Assembly: GCF_900582195.1 (NCBI RefSeq)
Contig: NZ_UTHA01000297.1
Coordinates: 62,001 to 126,000 of the forward strand
Source of the DNA: Pseudomonas viridiflava
GTDB taxonomy: Bacteria; Pseudomonadota; Gammaproteobacteria; Pseudomonadales; Pseudomonadaceae
Direction: 5' to 3'
DNA length: 64,000 bases
Part shown: piece by piece, positions 34,472 to 43,441 of the stretch
Layout of the letters: every line of letters begins with the position of its first letter
Numbering within the stretch: position 1 is the first letter of the stretch
Notes under the pieces: generated by a model
Seen by the model: only the letters and a program-made list of their open reading frames with translations
Told to the model about the DNA's origin: nothing
Databases searched by the model: none
Program-made: the position numbers and the translations under genes

Positions 34472-34714
34472 TGCGCCGGTCAAAAGTGCGCCGTGGCGGG
34501 GCGAGAACCGCTCTGGCACGGCGTTCTTTCAATTCAGCAGCATTACTTTTTACCGCTCGCTGGAGAAATGTTCAGCGCAGCCGACATATTCTTATAGCAC
34601 TTGGCCTTCATGTCTCTTGTCAGTCGGTGCCGCAATGATGCAACCTTGCCGCAGGCAACAGTAAAGAGGGCGCGAGCCCGGCGCGTTCAGCATATTTCCA
34701 AGCGAGTTCCCTTC

Positions 34715-37411
34715 ATGAAGAGCCAACCCGATGCCGCCAGCCGTATGGCGGCCGAGGTAGTGACGCAGTTGCCTGTGCCCTCGCGGCTCGGCATGCTGCG
34801 TTTCGAGCGCTTGAATGAAGCCAGTTGGGCCATGCTGTTTCTCGATCCAAACTGTGAGCGCCAGTTCGGTCAACCGGCCGTCGAGCTTTGCGCGCTGGTC
34901 GGCTCTCCCTACGCCAGCTTGATGGAACCCGAAGCGCGCTATCAACTGCACGATGCGATCCAGCAACAGCTGACGGCCAGCCCGCATTATCTGGTGCGCT
35001 ATACGCTGCATACCGCGGCCGGCGCCCTGAGCATCCTGGAACTGGGTGAAGCCTACAAACAACACAACCGTCATCTGCTGCGCGGCTATCTGCTGGCGGT
35101 CGATCACGTCTTCGACGAAGCGCCACTGCCACCCTCGGTCGACCTCGAAACACAGAATTCGCGCCTGCAAATCGCCCTTGAACTCAATCAGCGCGCCCAG
35201 CAGGAACAACTGCAACACCTGGAGCGCGTGCGCGCCCAGCAGGACTTGATTCTGCTGCTCGCCCGTCAGCGCTACAGCACGCACAACTCGCTGCAGGAAG
35301 CCGCCGAACTGATCACCCGCTGCGCCTGCGATATCTATGAAATCGACTGCGCCAGCCTGTGGAACCTCGAAGGCCAGCAGTTGGTGCCGATCTCCGCGTA
35401 CCACCGCGCGACGCAGGAATACATCCTCCCGGACGTGATCGACATCAGCAGCTTCCCCGACTACATGGAAGCGCTGCACAGCAGCCGCGCCATCGATGCA
35501 CACAACGCGATGCGCGACCCGCGCACCCGCGAGATGGCCGAAGCCCTGCGCCCGCGCGACGTCAACGCCATGCTCGACGCCAGCATTCGTGTCGATGGCC
35601 AGGTGGTCGGCGTGTTGTGCCTGGAGCAGACCGGCGTCACCCGCGCCTGGCAGTCCGATGAAATCGCTTTCGCTGGTGAGCTGGCCGATCAGTTCGCGCA
35701 AGTGATCAACAACCACAACCGCCGCACCGCCACCAGCGCCCTGCACCTGTTCCAGCGTGCGGTCGAGCAAAGCGCCAACGCGTTTTTGCTGGTCAATTGC
35801 GACGGCGTGGTCGAGTACGTCAATCCGAGTTTTACCGCGATCACCCAGTACACCACCGAGGAAGTCCACGGCCAGCGCCTGTCCGAGCTGCCGGCACTGG
35901 AAAACCTCAGCGAACTGCTGTTCGACGCGCCCTCGGCGCTGGCCAAGAGCAACAGTTGGCAGGGCGAGTTCAAGAGCCGGCGGAAAAACCTCGAACCGTA
36001 CTGGGGCCAGTTGTCGATCTCCAAGGTCTACGGCGACAACCGCGAGCTGACGCACTACATCGGCATCTACGAAGACATCACCCAGACCAAACTGGCGCAG
36101 CAACGCATCGAGCGGCTGGCATACACCGACAACCTGACCAATCTCGGCAACCGCCCGGCGTTTATCCGCAATCTCGACGAACGCTTCGCCCGCGACAGCG
36201 ATACGCCGATCAGCCTGTTGCTGGTGGACATCGACAACTTCAAACGGATCAACGACAGCCTCGGCCACCAGACCGGCGACAAGCTGCTGATCAGCCTGGC
36301 CCGGCGTCTGCGCAACAGCCTGAGCCCGAGCGGCAGCCTTGCGCGGTTTGCCAGTAACGAGTTCGCGGTGTTGCTCGACGACACCGACCTCGCGACCGGT
36401 CAGAAGATCGCCAACCAATTGCTGGCAACCCTCGACAAGCCGATGTTCGTCGACAACCAGTTGATCAGCGTTACCGGCTCGGTCGGCCTGGCCTGCGCAC
36501 CGCTGCACGGTCGCGACCCGCAAACGCTGATGCGCAACGCCGGTCTGGCGCTGCACAAAGCCAAGGCCAACGGCAAACATCAGGTGCAAGTCTTCACCGA
36601 AGCGCTGAATGCCGAGGCCAGCTACAAACTGTTCGTCGAGAACAACCTGCGCCGCGCCCTGACCCAGAACGAGCTGGACGTGTTCTACCAGCCCAAGCTG
36701 TGCCTGCGCAGCGGGCGTCTGCTGGGCATGGAAGCGCTGTTGCGCTGGAACCACCCGGAACGCGGCATGATCCGCCCGGACCAGTTCATCAGCGTCGCCG
36801 AAGAAACCGGCCTGATCATTCCGATCGGCAAGTGGATTGCGCGTCAGGCCTGCCGCATGAGCAAAGCCCTGACCGCTGCGGGCATGGGCAATCTGCAAGT
36901 GGCGATCAACCTGTCGCCGAAACAGTTCTCCGATCCGGATCTGGTCGCCTCCATCGCCAACATCCTCAAGGAAGAAGCGCTGCCGGCCAATCTGCTCGAA
37001 CTGGAGCTGACCGAAGGCCTGCTGCTGGAAGCCACCGAAGACACGCACTTACAGCTCGACCAGCTCAAGCGCCTCGGGCTGACGCTGGCCATGGACGACT
37101 TCGGCACCGGGTATTCATCGCTGAGTTATTTGAAGAAATTCCCGATCGACATCATCAAGATCGATCGCAGCTTCATCCACGAAATCCCCGACAACCAGGA
37201 CGACATGGAAATCACCTCGGCAGTGATCGCCATGGCGCACAACCTGAAACTCAAGGTCGTGGCCGAAGGCATCGAGACCGCCGAGCAACTGGCGTTCCTG
37301 CGTCGGCACCGTTGCGACGTCGGCCAGGGTTACCTGTTCGACCGGCCGATCCCGGGCGGCGAACTGATCCAGGCCCTCAAACGCTACCCACGCGGCCCGC
37401 TCTGCCTGTAA
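34715..37411 (+). CDS. dipA: c-di-GMP phosphodiesterase DipA-like (GAF-PAS-GGDEF-EAL)
   Basis: 898 residues from the ATG at 34715, matching the ~899-residue DipA of P. aeruginosa; an in-frame extension to 34601 is not needed. The order is an N-terminal sensory region, a short coiled coil (~150-180), GAF (~185-330), PAS (~345-460), a GGDEF domain whose signature is ASNEF (~545) and so probably lacks cyclase activity, and an EAL domain with intact EALLRW (Glu673), ELTEGLLLE, DDFGTGYSSL and VVAEGIET. It is predicted to hydrolyse c-di-GMP and to promote biofilm dispersal and motility. The degenerate GGDEF may bind GTP to activate the EAL domain, as known for similar proteins. Confidence 0.93.
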   Translation: MKSQPDAASRMAAEVVTQLPVPSRLGMLRFERLNEASWAMLFLDPNCERQFGQPAVELCALVGSPYASLMEPEARYQLHDAIQQQLTASPHYLVRYTLHTAAGALSILELGEAYKQHNRHLLRGYLLAVDHVFDEAPLPPSVDLETQNSRLQIALELNQRAQQEQLQHLERVRAQQDLILLLARQRYSTHNSLQEAAELITRCACDIYEIDCASLWNLEGQQLVPISAYHRATQEYILPDVIDISSFPDYMEALHSSRAIDAHNAMRDPRTREMAEALRPRDVNAMLDASIRVDGQVVGVLCLEQTGVTRAWQSDEIAFAGELADQFAQVINNHNRRTATSALHLFQRAVEQSANAFLLVNCDGVVEYVNPSFTAITQYTTEEVHGQRLSELPALENLSELLFDAPSALAKSNSWQGEFKSRRKNLEPYWGQLSISKVYGDNRELTHYIGIYEDITQTKLAQQRIERLAYTDNLTNLGNRPAFIRNLDERFARDSDTPISLLLVDIDNFKRINDSLGHQTGDKLLISLARRLRNSLSPSGSLARFASNEFAVLLDDTDLATGQKIANQLLATLDKPMFVDNQLISVTGSVGLACAPLHGRDPQTLMRNAGLALHKAKANGKHQVQVFTEALNAEASYKLFVENNLRRALTQNELDVFYQPKLCLRSGRLLGMEALLRWNHPERGMIRPDQFISVAEETGLIIPIGKWIARQACRMSKALTAAGMGNLQVAINLSPKQFSDPDLVASIANILKEEALPANLLELELTEGLLLEATEDTHLQLDQLKRLGLTLAMDDFGTGYSSLSYLKKFPIDIIKIDRSFIHEIPDNQDDMEITSAVIAMAHNLKLKVVAEGIETAEQLAFLRRHRCDVGQGYLFDRPIPGGELIQALKRYPRGPLCL

Positions 37412-37433
37412 ATCCCATCTGTCGAAGATCCCC

Positions 37434-37523
37434 TGTGGGAGCGAGCCTGCTCGCGAAGGCGATAAAACCGTCGACATCATCGTCGCCTGACACACCGCTT
37501 TCGCGAGCAAGCTCGCTCCCACA
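37434..37523. repeat. REP doublet, copy 3
   Basis: Inverted arms TGTGGGAGCGAGCCTGCTCG and CGAGCAAGCTCGCTCCCACA separated by variable DNA, lying between dipA and msrA. Confidence 0.9.
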
Positions 37524-37604
37524 TTTGGATAGTGCGAAGTCGGGCATCATTGGGCACACTGGCGGTCTGACTTTTTACATCCAACCTGACTGAGAGGAAC
37601 GATC

Positions 37605-38270
37605 ATGGTTCTGCGCTCGGAAATTCTGGTGAACAAAAACGTGCTCCCGACTAAAGAACAAGCTCTGCCCGGACGCGAAACCGCGATGACCCTGCCTGAA
37701 AAGCACTTCGTCTTCGAAGAAACCCCACTGCTTGGCCCGTTTTTCCAGGACGTCGATTTTGCGATCTTCGGTCTGGGCTGCTTCTGGGGCGCCGAGCGCC
37801 GCTTCTGGCAGCGCGAAGGCGTGGTCAGCACGGTCGTCGGTTATGCCGGCGGTTTCACGCCGAACCCGACTTACGAAGAAGTCTGCTCGGGCCTGACCGG
37901 CCACGCGGAAGTGGTGCTGGTGGTGTATGACAAGGCTAAAGTCAGCTACGAAGAGCTGCTGGCGATGTTCTGGGAACTGCACAACCCGACACAGGGCATG
38001 CGCCAAGGCAACGACATCGGCACGCAGTACCGCTCGGTGATCTACGCGACTTCGCCTGAGCATCTGGATGCAGCGCTGAAGAGCAAGGCGACCTATCAGG
38101 CTGAACTGTCGAAGGCGGGTCTGGGCGAGATCAGCACCGAGATCGAACAGGCGCCGACCGTGTACTTCGCCGAGGCGTATCACCAGCAGTATCTGGCGAA
38201 GAATCCTGAGGGCTACTGCGGGATTGGCGGCACCGGCGTGTGCATGCCAGCGAGCCTGGCGGGTAACTGA
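37605..38270 (+). CDS. msrA: Peptide methionine sulfoxide reductase A
   Basis: 221 residues. [13 protein letters not shown] holds the catalytic Cys59; [26 protein letters not shown] and [23 protein letters not shown] are the core of MsrA. A C-terminal [10 protein letters not shown] holds the resolving cysteines. It reduces methionine-S-sulfoxide in proteins and is recycled by thioredoxin. A GAGAGG ribosome-binding site precedes the ATG. Confidence 0.97.
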   Translation: MVLRSEILVNKNVLPTKEQALPGRETAMTLPEKHFVFEETPLLGPFFQDVDFAIFGLGCFWGAERRFWQREGVVSTVVGYAGGFTPNPTYEEVCSGLTGHAEVVLVVYDKAKVSYEELLAMFWELHNPTQGMRQGNDIGTQYRSVIYATSPEHLDAALKSKATYQAELSKAGLGEISTEIEQAPTVYFAEAYHQQYLAKNPEGYCGIGGTGVCMPASLAGN

Positions 38271-38282
38271 CCCCACCGGCCG

Positions 38283-38387
38283 ATCGTTCCCACGCTCTGC
38301 GTGGGAATGCCTCAATGGACGCTCTGCGTCCGCTGTTGGGACGCGGAGCGTCCCGGGCTGCATTCCCACGCGGAGCGTGGGAACGAT
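38283..38387. repeat. Nested palindromic repeat (ATCGTTCCCACGC family)
   Basis: A 105-bp nearly complete palindrome. The outer arms are ATCGTTCCCACGCTCTGCGT and ACGCGGAGCGTGGGAACGAT, enclosing further mirrored units GACGCTCTGCGTC and GACGCGGAGCGTC. It lies between the convergent msrA and rlmJ genes and could fold as a cruciform or act as a two-way terminator. It differs from the GTGGGAGCGAGC family. Confidence 0.85.
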
Positions 38388-38397
38388 AAGTCAGTGA

Positions 38398-39237
38398 TCA
38401 GCTCTCGGCAATCAACCAATCCATCTGCCAGCCACCCTGGGTCTGCCCAAGCTTCTTCGACAACCACGGCAGCAACTCACGCAACTCTTCCTCCAGCCCC
38501 CACGGCGGATTGGCAATCGCCATACCCGAGCCGTTCAGGCTGTTCGGCGTATCCAGCGGGTGCACCAGCAGTTCCACGCGCAGCAACTTCGGCGCACCGG
38601 TGCCAGCCAGATCCTGATAGAACCGCCGCAGCGCGCGCTGATCCTTCACCGGATACCAGATCGCCGCCACGGTTTGGCGCATGCGGCCAATCGCCTCTTT
38701 CAACGACGCCGCGCAACGCTGCATTTCATCGAGCTGCTCGAACGGCGGATCAATCAGCATCACCGCGCGTTTTTCCTGCACCGGCAACATCGCCCGCGCG
38801 ACATGCCAGCCTTCGCCTAGGTGAACCTTGACCCGACGATCGCCGGCCATGTTGTCCTTGAGCAGCACGCCGTCTTCCGGGTGCTTTTCGTTGAGCATCA
38901 CCCGATCCTGCGGGCGGGTCAGGCGCCGCGCCAGCTCCGGCGAGCCCGGGTAGTAGCGCAACTGGCCATCCGGGTTCATCTCGTGCAGCACCTTCATGTA
39001 GTCGGCGGTCAGCGCCGGCAGATCCGGCTGCTCCCACAAGCGCGCGATGCCTTCCAGGTACTCGCCGGTGCGATTGGCCTGATCACCCTGCAAGTCATAC
39101 AGACCGATGCCGGCGTGTGTGTCGAGATAGGCAAACGGCTGCTCCTTGCGCGACATCAGGGCGATGAGGCGGGTCAAGGTCAGGTGTTTGAACACATCGG
39201 CGTGATTGCCGGCATGGAAGGCGTGACGATAATTCAT
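38398..39237 (-). CDS. rlmJ: 23S rRNA (adenine-2030-N6)-methyltransferase RlmJ
   Basis: 279 residues beginning MNYRHAFHAGNHADVFKH, the distinctive RlmJ/ComJ N terminus. YLDTHAGIGLYDL is the SAM-binding region and LIDPPFEQ (Asp163-Phe166) is the DPPF motif of N6-adenine methylases. It methylates A2030 of 23S rRNA. It converges on msrA. Confidence 0.95.
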   Translation of the reverse strand: MNYRHAFHAGNHADVFKHLTLTRLIALMSRKEQPFAYLDTHAGIGLYDLQGDQANRTGEYLEGIARLWEQPDLPALTADYMKVLHEMNPDGQLRYYPGSPELARRLTRPQDRVMLNEKHPEDGVLLKDNMAGDRRVKVHLGEGWHVARAMLPVQEKRAVMLIDPPFEQLDEMQRCAASLKEAIGRMRQTVAAIWYPVKDQRALRRFYQDLAGTGAPKLLRVELLVHPLDTPNSLNGSGMAIANPPWGLEEELRELLPWLSKKLGQTQGGWQMDWLIAES

Positions 39238-39317
39238 GATTGCTCCTGCGAAGGCCGCGAAGTTTACCTTTTACCGGGCGGCAAGTCAGGGGTTCGCAGC
39301 CGAGCGGACAAAAGCCT

Positions 39318-39512
39318 CCCCTCACCCTAGCCCTCTCCCGGAGGGAGAGGGGACTGACGGTGGTGATCTTGCGAGTTACATCGACCTGAAAGATCAGCGG
39401 GATCTCAGGCTTGGCCAAGCGAAGATCAGCGCGGAAGTCGCAGGTCGGCGTACTTCACCCAGACAAATCGGTCAGTCCCCTCTCCCTCTGGGAGAGGGTT
39501 AGGGTGAGGGGC
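39318..39512. repeat. CCCTCACCCTAGCCCTCTCCC dispersed palindromic element, copy A
   Basis: Inverted ends CCCTCACCCTAGCCCTCTCC and GGAGAGGGTTAGGGTGAGGG bound about 150 bp. The interior contains TACATCGACCTGAA, which is also found, inverted, in copy B at 56908. The element fills most of the 330-bp gap between rlmJ and the truncated gene at 39568. Confidence 0.85.
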
Positions 39513-39567
39513 TTTGCTTTTATGGCGTTAAACTGGCTAACCATGAACGACAGGAAGTCAAAAACTC

Positions 39568-39778
39568 ATGCGATATCTGATCATCTGCTTATTCAGCCTG
39601 CTTAGCCCATACCTCGCCCTTGCCGAAGAAACCCACATTGAACAGGCACGCCAGTCACTAAAAAACTACGGTCTCAGCCACTGCATCCTAAAGCCATTCA
39701 ACGAACGCTCCGCGCTGGAAAAAGACATTGCACTGTCCGCCAATGCCTATTCGTTCATGGGCGTTCGGACGATCTTTT
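39568..39778 (+). pseudogene. Truncated Tai4-like T6SS amidase immunity protein
   Basis: An open frame starts MRYLIICLFSLLSPYLALAE, a clear signal peptide, and goes on to QSLKNYGLSHCIL, KDIALSANAYSFMG. This resembles the start of Tai4 immunity proteins (pattern LKxYxLSxCI....AYxxxG) that block the Tae4 cell-wall amidase in the periplasm. After Gly65 the match ends and the frame runs into the 3' end of the convergent gene at 39779, stopping at 39811-39813. The family should have another 40-50 residues, including a second Cys, so the gene is 3'-truncated. Family assignment is from memory and moderate. Confidence 0.5.
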
Positions 39779-40099
39779 TCAGGCGGGCATGCTGCGCAGG
39801 CGCCTGCCGATGACATCGAGCACATCACAGCCGTCGCGCAAAGGGATCACGCAGAGCTGGGCGAAGTCGCTGAGGATGACGGAGTCGCATTCGACCGAGC
39901 CGCGCATGCACATGTTTTCCAGCACCTGGATCACGGCGCGCAGACGATGGTTGGCGGCGTCCATGAGAATGTCGAGGGGCACGTGGGTGTCGATGAACAG
40001 GGTTGGCATGTCGCTGCAATTGCCGGTAAGGGCCATGAAGCGGTTGTCGGGATGGGGGATGATTTTTTCGTAAGGTGGATCGGGTTTAAGCATAGTCAT
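39779..40099 (-). CDS. Small hypothetical protein (DUF3077-like)
   Basis: 106 residues, no signal peptide. From ~residue 32 it reads PTLFIDTHVPLDILMDAANH, then a helix with VIQVLENM and a C-terminal VIPLRDGCDVLDVIGRRL. This is reminiscent of the small Pseudomonas DUF3077 proteins (LF.V..GVP...AL..A..LL), function unknown; the match is weak. GAGG lies ten bases before the ATG. A hairpin-forming leader precedes it (40128-40165). The gene lies downstream of the DUF4123-vgrG pair on the same strand, separated by about 330 bp. Confidence 0.55.
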   Translation of the reverse strand: MTMLKPDPPYEKIIPHPDNRFMALTGNCSDMPTLFIDTHVPLDILMDAANHRLRAVIQVLENMCMRGSVECDSVILSDFAQLCVIPLRDGCDVLDVIGRRLRSMPA

Positions 40100-40127
40100 A
40101 TCAGGTGTACCTCAATAGGTTTAGATA

Positions 40128-40165
40128 GGCTGCCAATGACCTTCCTACAGGTTTGGGTGGCAGCC
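40128..40165 (-). promoter_or_regulatory. Hairpin in the leader of the DUF3077-like gene
   Basis: On the - strand GGCTGCCA and TGGCAGCC form a perfect 8-bp stem around a 22-base loop that contains a nested ACCT...AGGT pairing around TGTAGGA. The stem ends 28 bases before the ATG at 40099. Further upstream to 40431 there are more short inverted motifs (TGAG...CTCA, CAGCGCTG) and no convincing gene. Confidence 0.4.
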
Positions 40166-40431
40166 ATGCGCGAGAGTAGGAAACTGAGAAACCCACCAAA
40201 CTCAGCTACGCCGAAGCGTTCCCGCGCACAGCCGCCGCAAAGAGATCAGGGCACGAATTAAGTGCCGCAATCAAACGACAGCGCTGATGCGCGGTGAATT
40301 TCTCAGGGTTCCTACACCCGTCACCACTCTCGCAGTGACAACGAAAAGACTATCCCTGCAACCCACCGCCCACCAGTTCATGAAAACCGCCGCAACTCGA
40401 AGGAATCGTCCGAGACCTTCGCCCCGAAAAC

Positions 40432-41145
40432 TCACTCCGACTCTGCCAGCAAAAACGCCAGCAACGCCGATTGCGACGATTCTTCCGACAGTGAAACCTG
40501 AAAAAACCGCCTCGCCTTGCAACGCAAAACCAGCTCGGGAAAGGCCTCGAAAAGTGTTGGATGTTCTTCGCTCAACCACTGCAACGCATTGGCCGTTCGA
40601 ATGTCATTACCCTGCTGCGCCAGCACCGACTCCGGCACCTGCCACCACGGAAAGGATCGCACCGAAACCTGCGCCCTGCCGCCTATTTCCAGCGCCTGAC
40701 CGTTGATCAAACAACGCCCGATCAGCGGGAACAGTTGTGCCGCACCCACCTCATCAGACTGCAAAATCGGCAACAGAAACCGTCCGTCCCAGAATCGAAA
40801 AAACACCGTTTTGCCGTCCGGCATCAACACCTGCGTCAAGCTGCGAAAGTGCGCCACCACCTCTTCAAGACTCGCAGAAGAAACCGCCAACCATCCCCAA
40901 TCCAGCGACTCGGTAGTGGCGACCCAATGCAGAAACTCACTGTCAGCAGCGACAATTCCCACGCAAGGCATCACCGCCTCCCACTCGGCATAAATCGTCT
41001 CGGCCCAGATCGGGCTCGCCGTTTCTCGCCAAGCGGCAGGCGGTTTTGCCTCACTGGCATTACTGAAAACCGCAAACAACTGCTCGGAAGTTTTCAACGG
41101 TTCACGTGCCAACCATTCGGCAGGCAAAAGAAAATCAGGCTGCAC
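40432..41145 (-). CDS. DUF4123 protein, T6SS effector adaptor/chaperone
   Basis: 237 residues from the GTG at 41143-41145, which has AAGGA eight bases upstream and overlaps the vgrG stop by 11 bases; an ATG at 41193 would overlap vgrG further without a better ribosome-binding site. The body shows the DUF4123 pattern: WAETIYAEWEAVMPCVGIV, LDWGWLAVSSASLEEVVAHFRSLTQVLMPDGKTVFFRFWDGRFLLPIL, then LFPLIGRCLI. DUF4123 (Tap/TEC) proteins load a cognate effector onto VgrG. No effector gene follows. The pair with vgrG is certain from overlap and family. Confidence 0.85.
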   Translation of the reverse strand: MQPDFLLPAEWLAREPLKTSEQLFAVFSNASEAKPPAAWRETASPIWAETIYAEWEAVMPCVGIVAADSEFLHWVATTESLDWGWLAVSSASLEEVVAHFRSLTQVLMPDGKTVFFRFWDGRFLLPILQSDEVGAAQLFPLIGRCLINGQALEIGGRAQVSVRSFPWWQVPESVLAQQGNDIRTANALQWLSEEHPTLFEAFPELVLRCKARRFFQVSLSEESSQSALLAFLLAESE

Positions 41146-43150
41146 AGAGACCGTCCTTGCAACGCTCACACTCTTCGCAGAATGGCGCATCACCCTTGAG
41201 GCTCATGATTTGTGCGGCGGTCAGCATGGCTGCCGGCGCGGCGGCGAGCTTCTCCGGCAACCCCGGCACAACCGGTGCGGCACTCATCGCCGCCATCGGT
41301 GCGCCGCCCACGACAATCGGCACGCTGCTGAAAATGCCGCCGGGACCGATGTTGATCCACTGCCCACCGGCCTGAATCGTCGCACTCGCCCCGCCATCAA
41401 TGACCACTTGCTGACCGGCGCTGACGTGGAATTGCCCACTGGCGCTGATCGCCTGATTACTCACGCGAATATGCCGGTCGCCGCTCACGCTCAGATGGTC
41501 GTCCTGCTTCACTTCGGTCTGCCGCTGGCCGTGGGTGATGCGCTGTTCATCAGCCTTCAACTCATGCCGAGCGGTGCCGGTGACGACGATGCTGCGCTGG
41601 TTATCGACCTGCACTTGTTGATCGTGCAACACATGCTGCGTCCAGTTGCGCTGGGCGCGCAGGTAGATTTCCTCGGCGCCTTTGCGATCCTCGATGCGCA
41701 GTTCGTTGTAGCCTCCCCCGCCGGGGCTGCTCTGACTACGGAAAATGCTGCGGGTCTTGTCTGCTGGCAGATCCAGCGGGATCGGCGTCGCAGCGTTGGG
41801 CAGGCAGCCCACGACCAAGGGTTTGTCGGCGTCGGCATCGATGAAACCGACCAGCACTTCCATGCCGACTCGCGGAATCAGCACGCTGCCGTAACGGTCG
41901 TGCGCCCAATTAGTAGCAACGCGCAGCCAGCAACTGGAATGCTCATTCAATCCACCGTCGCGATCCCAGGCCAGTTGCACCTTGACCCGGCCATACTCGT
42001 CGCAATGGATTTCGGTGTCTTTCGGCCCGGTCACGACCGCCGGTTGATAGCCGAGCATGCGCGGTTTTTCCGGCCCCAGCGCTGGGCGGAAGAAAACGTC
42101 CCACGGCGTGGCGAGAAAGCTATTACGGTAACCCTGAAATCCCTCGCCATCGCTGGTCACCGATTCCTCCAGCACCTGCGGCTGGCGGCCATGATGCTCG
42201 ATGGCGGTCAGCAACCAGAGGTCATTCCAGTCGTGGCGCGGATGCTCGATCAGTTGCAGGAAATGTCCGCAAACCAATGCAGATGCGTCGCTGATGCCCT
42301 CGGCCTGACGGTAATCGGCGACATGCCGCTCAAGTGCCCGCTGGGCGAGATGCTTGCCGGTTTCCCGATCATTGAATTGGCCAGGGAAGTGATAGTCCTC
42401 CAGCACCGGGCGCTGCTCACCGTCGACACGACTTTGCAGGTGCAGGCGTGGTTTTTCAAAGTTGTAGTCGCGCCGGGTGACCACGCTGGTGCGGGTTTCC
42501 ACGCGAACATTGAAACGCTGAACCGCCGGGGCGCCGGCAGACATGCCACTGCCCGGCAGATAAAGGGTCGGCGTGGCCAGTTTGGGAAACACCGTCTGAT
42601 CATCACCGAACACCAATACGTGCGCGTCGGGGTTGTGTTGAAAGTGGTAATGAATACCGACTTCGGCACACAGGCGCTGGATGAACGCCAGATCGCTTTC
42701 GGCGTACTGCACGCAATACTCACGAACCGGGTATTCGCTGCCTAACCGAAACTCGAACGCATCACGAAGGATCGCGTGATCCTTAAGCACCTGCGCAATA
42801 ATTTGCGGCACGCTCTGATGCTGGAAAATTCGCTGATTGATGCGGTGCCCCAGATACGTCAGACGCGGGACGAGGCTTAAGTGATAACGCGTCAGACGTT
42901 TCCCGGAATCGCCCTGCCCGACCTGATAAATCTGACCGTGAACGCCGGAACCGTCCGCATCAAAGCTCAGAAACGCCTGACAGTGCAGCAGGCTCTCGAG
43001 ATCCAGATCCGCCCGCTCACTGACCAGTTCCAGCTCGAAACGAAAGGGTTGGCTGATGGCTTCCTTGCCCGTGAACTCAAGGACTTTGAGGTCATGCCGG
43101 GCGCCTTCGAGGGTCAACGTGAAACGCGGTTGATTGGCAGGCGCGAACAT
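41135..43150 (-). CDS. vgrG: Type VI secretion tip protein VgrG (TssI)
   Basis: 671 residues. The gp27-like domain (FTLTLEGARHDLKVLEFTGKEAISQPF, with a C-terminal HHGRQPQVLEES) is followed by the gp5 OB-fold (AVVTGPKDTEIHCDEYGRVKVQLAWDRDG), IPRVGMEVLVGFIDADADKPLVVG, and a beta-helix with DUF2345-like QQVVIDGGASATI. The last 20 residues include CEECERCKDGLC, a cysteine-rich tail that could bind metal or receive an adaptor. It forms the trimeric tip of the T6SS needle. No other T6SS structural genes occur in the window, so it is an orphan vgrG island. Confidence 0.95.
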   Translation of the reverse strand: MFAPANQPRFTLTLEGARHDLKVLEFTGKEAISQPFRFELELVSERADLDLESLLHCQAFLSFDADGSGVHGQIYQVGQGDSGKRLTRYHLSLVPRLTYLGHRINQRIFQHQSVPQIIAQVLKDHAILRDAFEFRLGSEYPVREYCVQYAESDLAFIQRLCAEVGIHYHFQHNPDAHVLVFGDDQTVFPKLATPTLYLPGSGMSAGAPAVQRFNVRVETRTSVVTRRDYNFEKPRLHLQSRVDGEQRPVLEDYHFPGQFNDRETGKHLAQRALERHVADYRQAEGISDASALVCGHFLQLIEHPRHDWNDLWLLTAIEHHGRQPQVLEESVTSDGEGFQGYRNSFLATPWDVFFRPALGPEKPRMLGYQPAVVTGPKDTEIHCDEYGRVKVQLAWDRDGGLNEHSSCWLRVATNWAHDRYGSVLIPRVGMEVLVGFIDADADKPLVVGCLPNAATPIPLDLPADKTRSIFRSQSSPGGGGYNELRIEDRKGAEEIYLRAQRNWTQHVLHDQQVQVDNQRSIVVTGTARHELKADEQRITHGQRQTEVKQDDHLSVSGDRHIRVSNQAISASGQFHVSAGQQVVIDGGASATIQAGGQWINIGPGGIFSSVPIVVGGAPMAAMSAAPVVPGLPEKLAAAPAAMLTAAQIMSLKGDAPFCEECERCKDGLCAA

Positions 43151-43219
43151 CCGATGTCTCTCTGCAAAATGAAGGGCGGGCGATTCTGCATGAGGGGCAA
43201 GGGGTGATGAATGGGTGAC

Positions 43220-43238
43220 GGGAAAATCAGATTTTCCC
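43220..43238. promoter_or_regulatory. Perfect palindrome upstream of vgrG
   Basis: GGGAAAATCAGATTTTCCC, 9+1+9, ending about 70 bp before the vgrG start. The short loop makes an operator more likely than an RNA hairpin. No matching regulator is known to me. Confidence 0.4.
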
Positions 43239-43316
43239 TACTTTCATTGCTGAAAGCCCCTGCAAAAAGCGGCGCCTTCAACTACAGACAAATCCCCCAA
43301 AGCCACCACCGAACCC

Positions 43317-43406
43317 TGTGGGAGCGAGCTTGCTCGCGAAAGGGGCATGTCAGCCGACATCCCCATCGACTGATACGACGTCTTCGCGAGCAAGCTCGCT
43401 CCCACA
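43317..43406. repeat. REP doublet, copy 4
   Basis: Inverted arms TGTGGGAGCGAGCTTGCTCG and CGAGCAAGCTCGCTCCCACA, in the 355-bp gap between vgrG and putP. Confidence 0.9.
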
Positions 43407-43441
43407 TGAGATCTCTAGCGTTGGCAGGAAATAGCAGGCAC

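Noticed and set aside
40271-40579. 102-codon - strand open frame at the 3' end of the DUF4123 gene
   Set aside because: It overlaps the well-supported DUF4123 frame for half its length and has no family features; the composition looks like a shadow.
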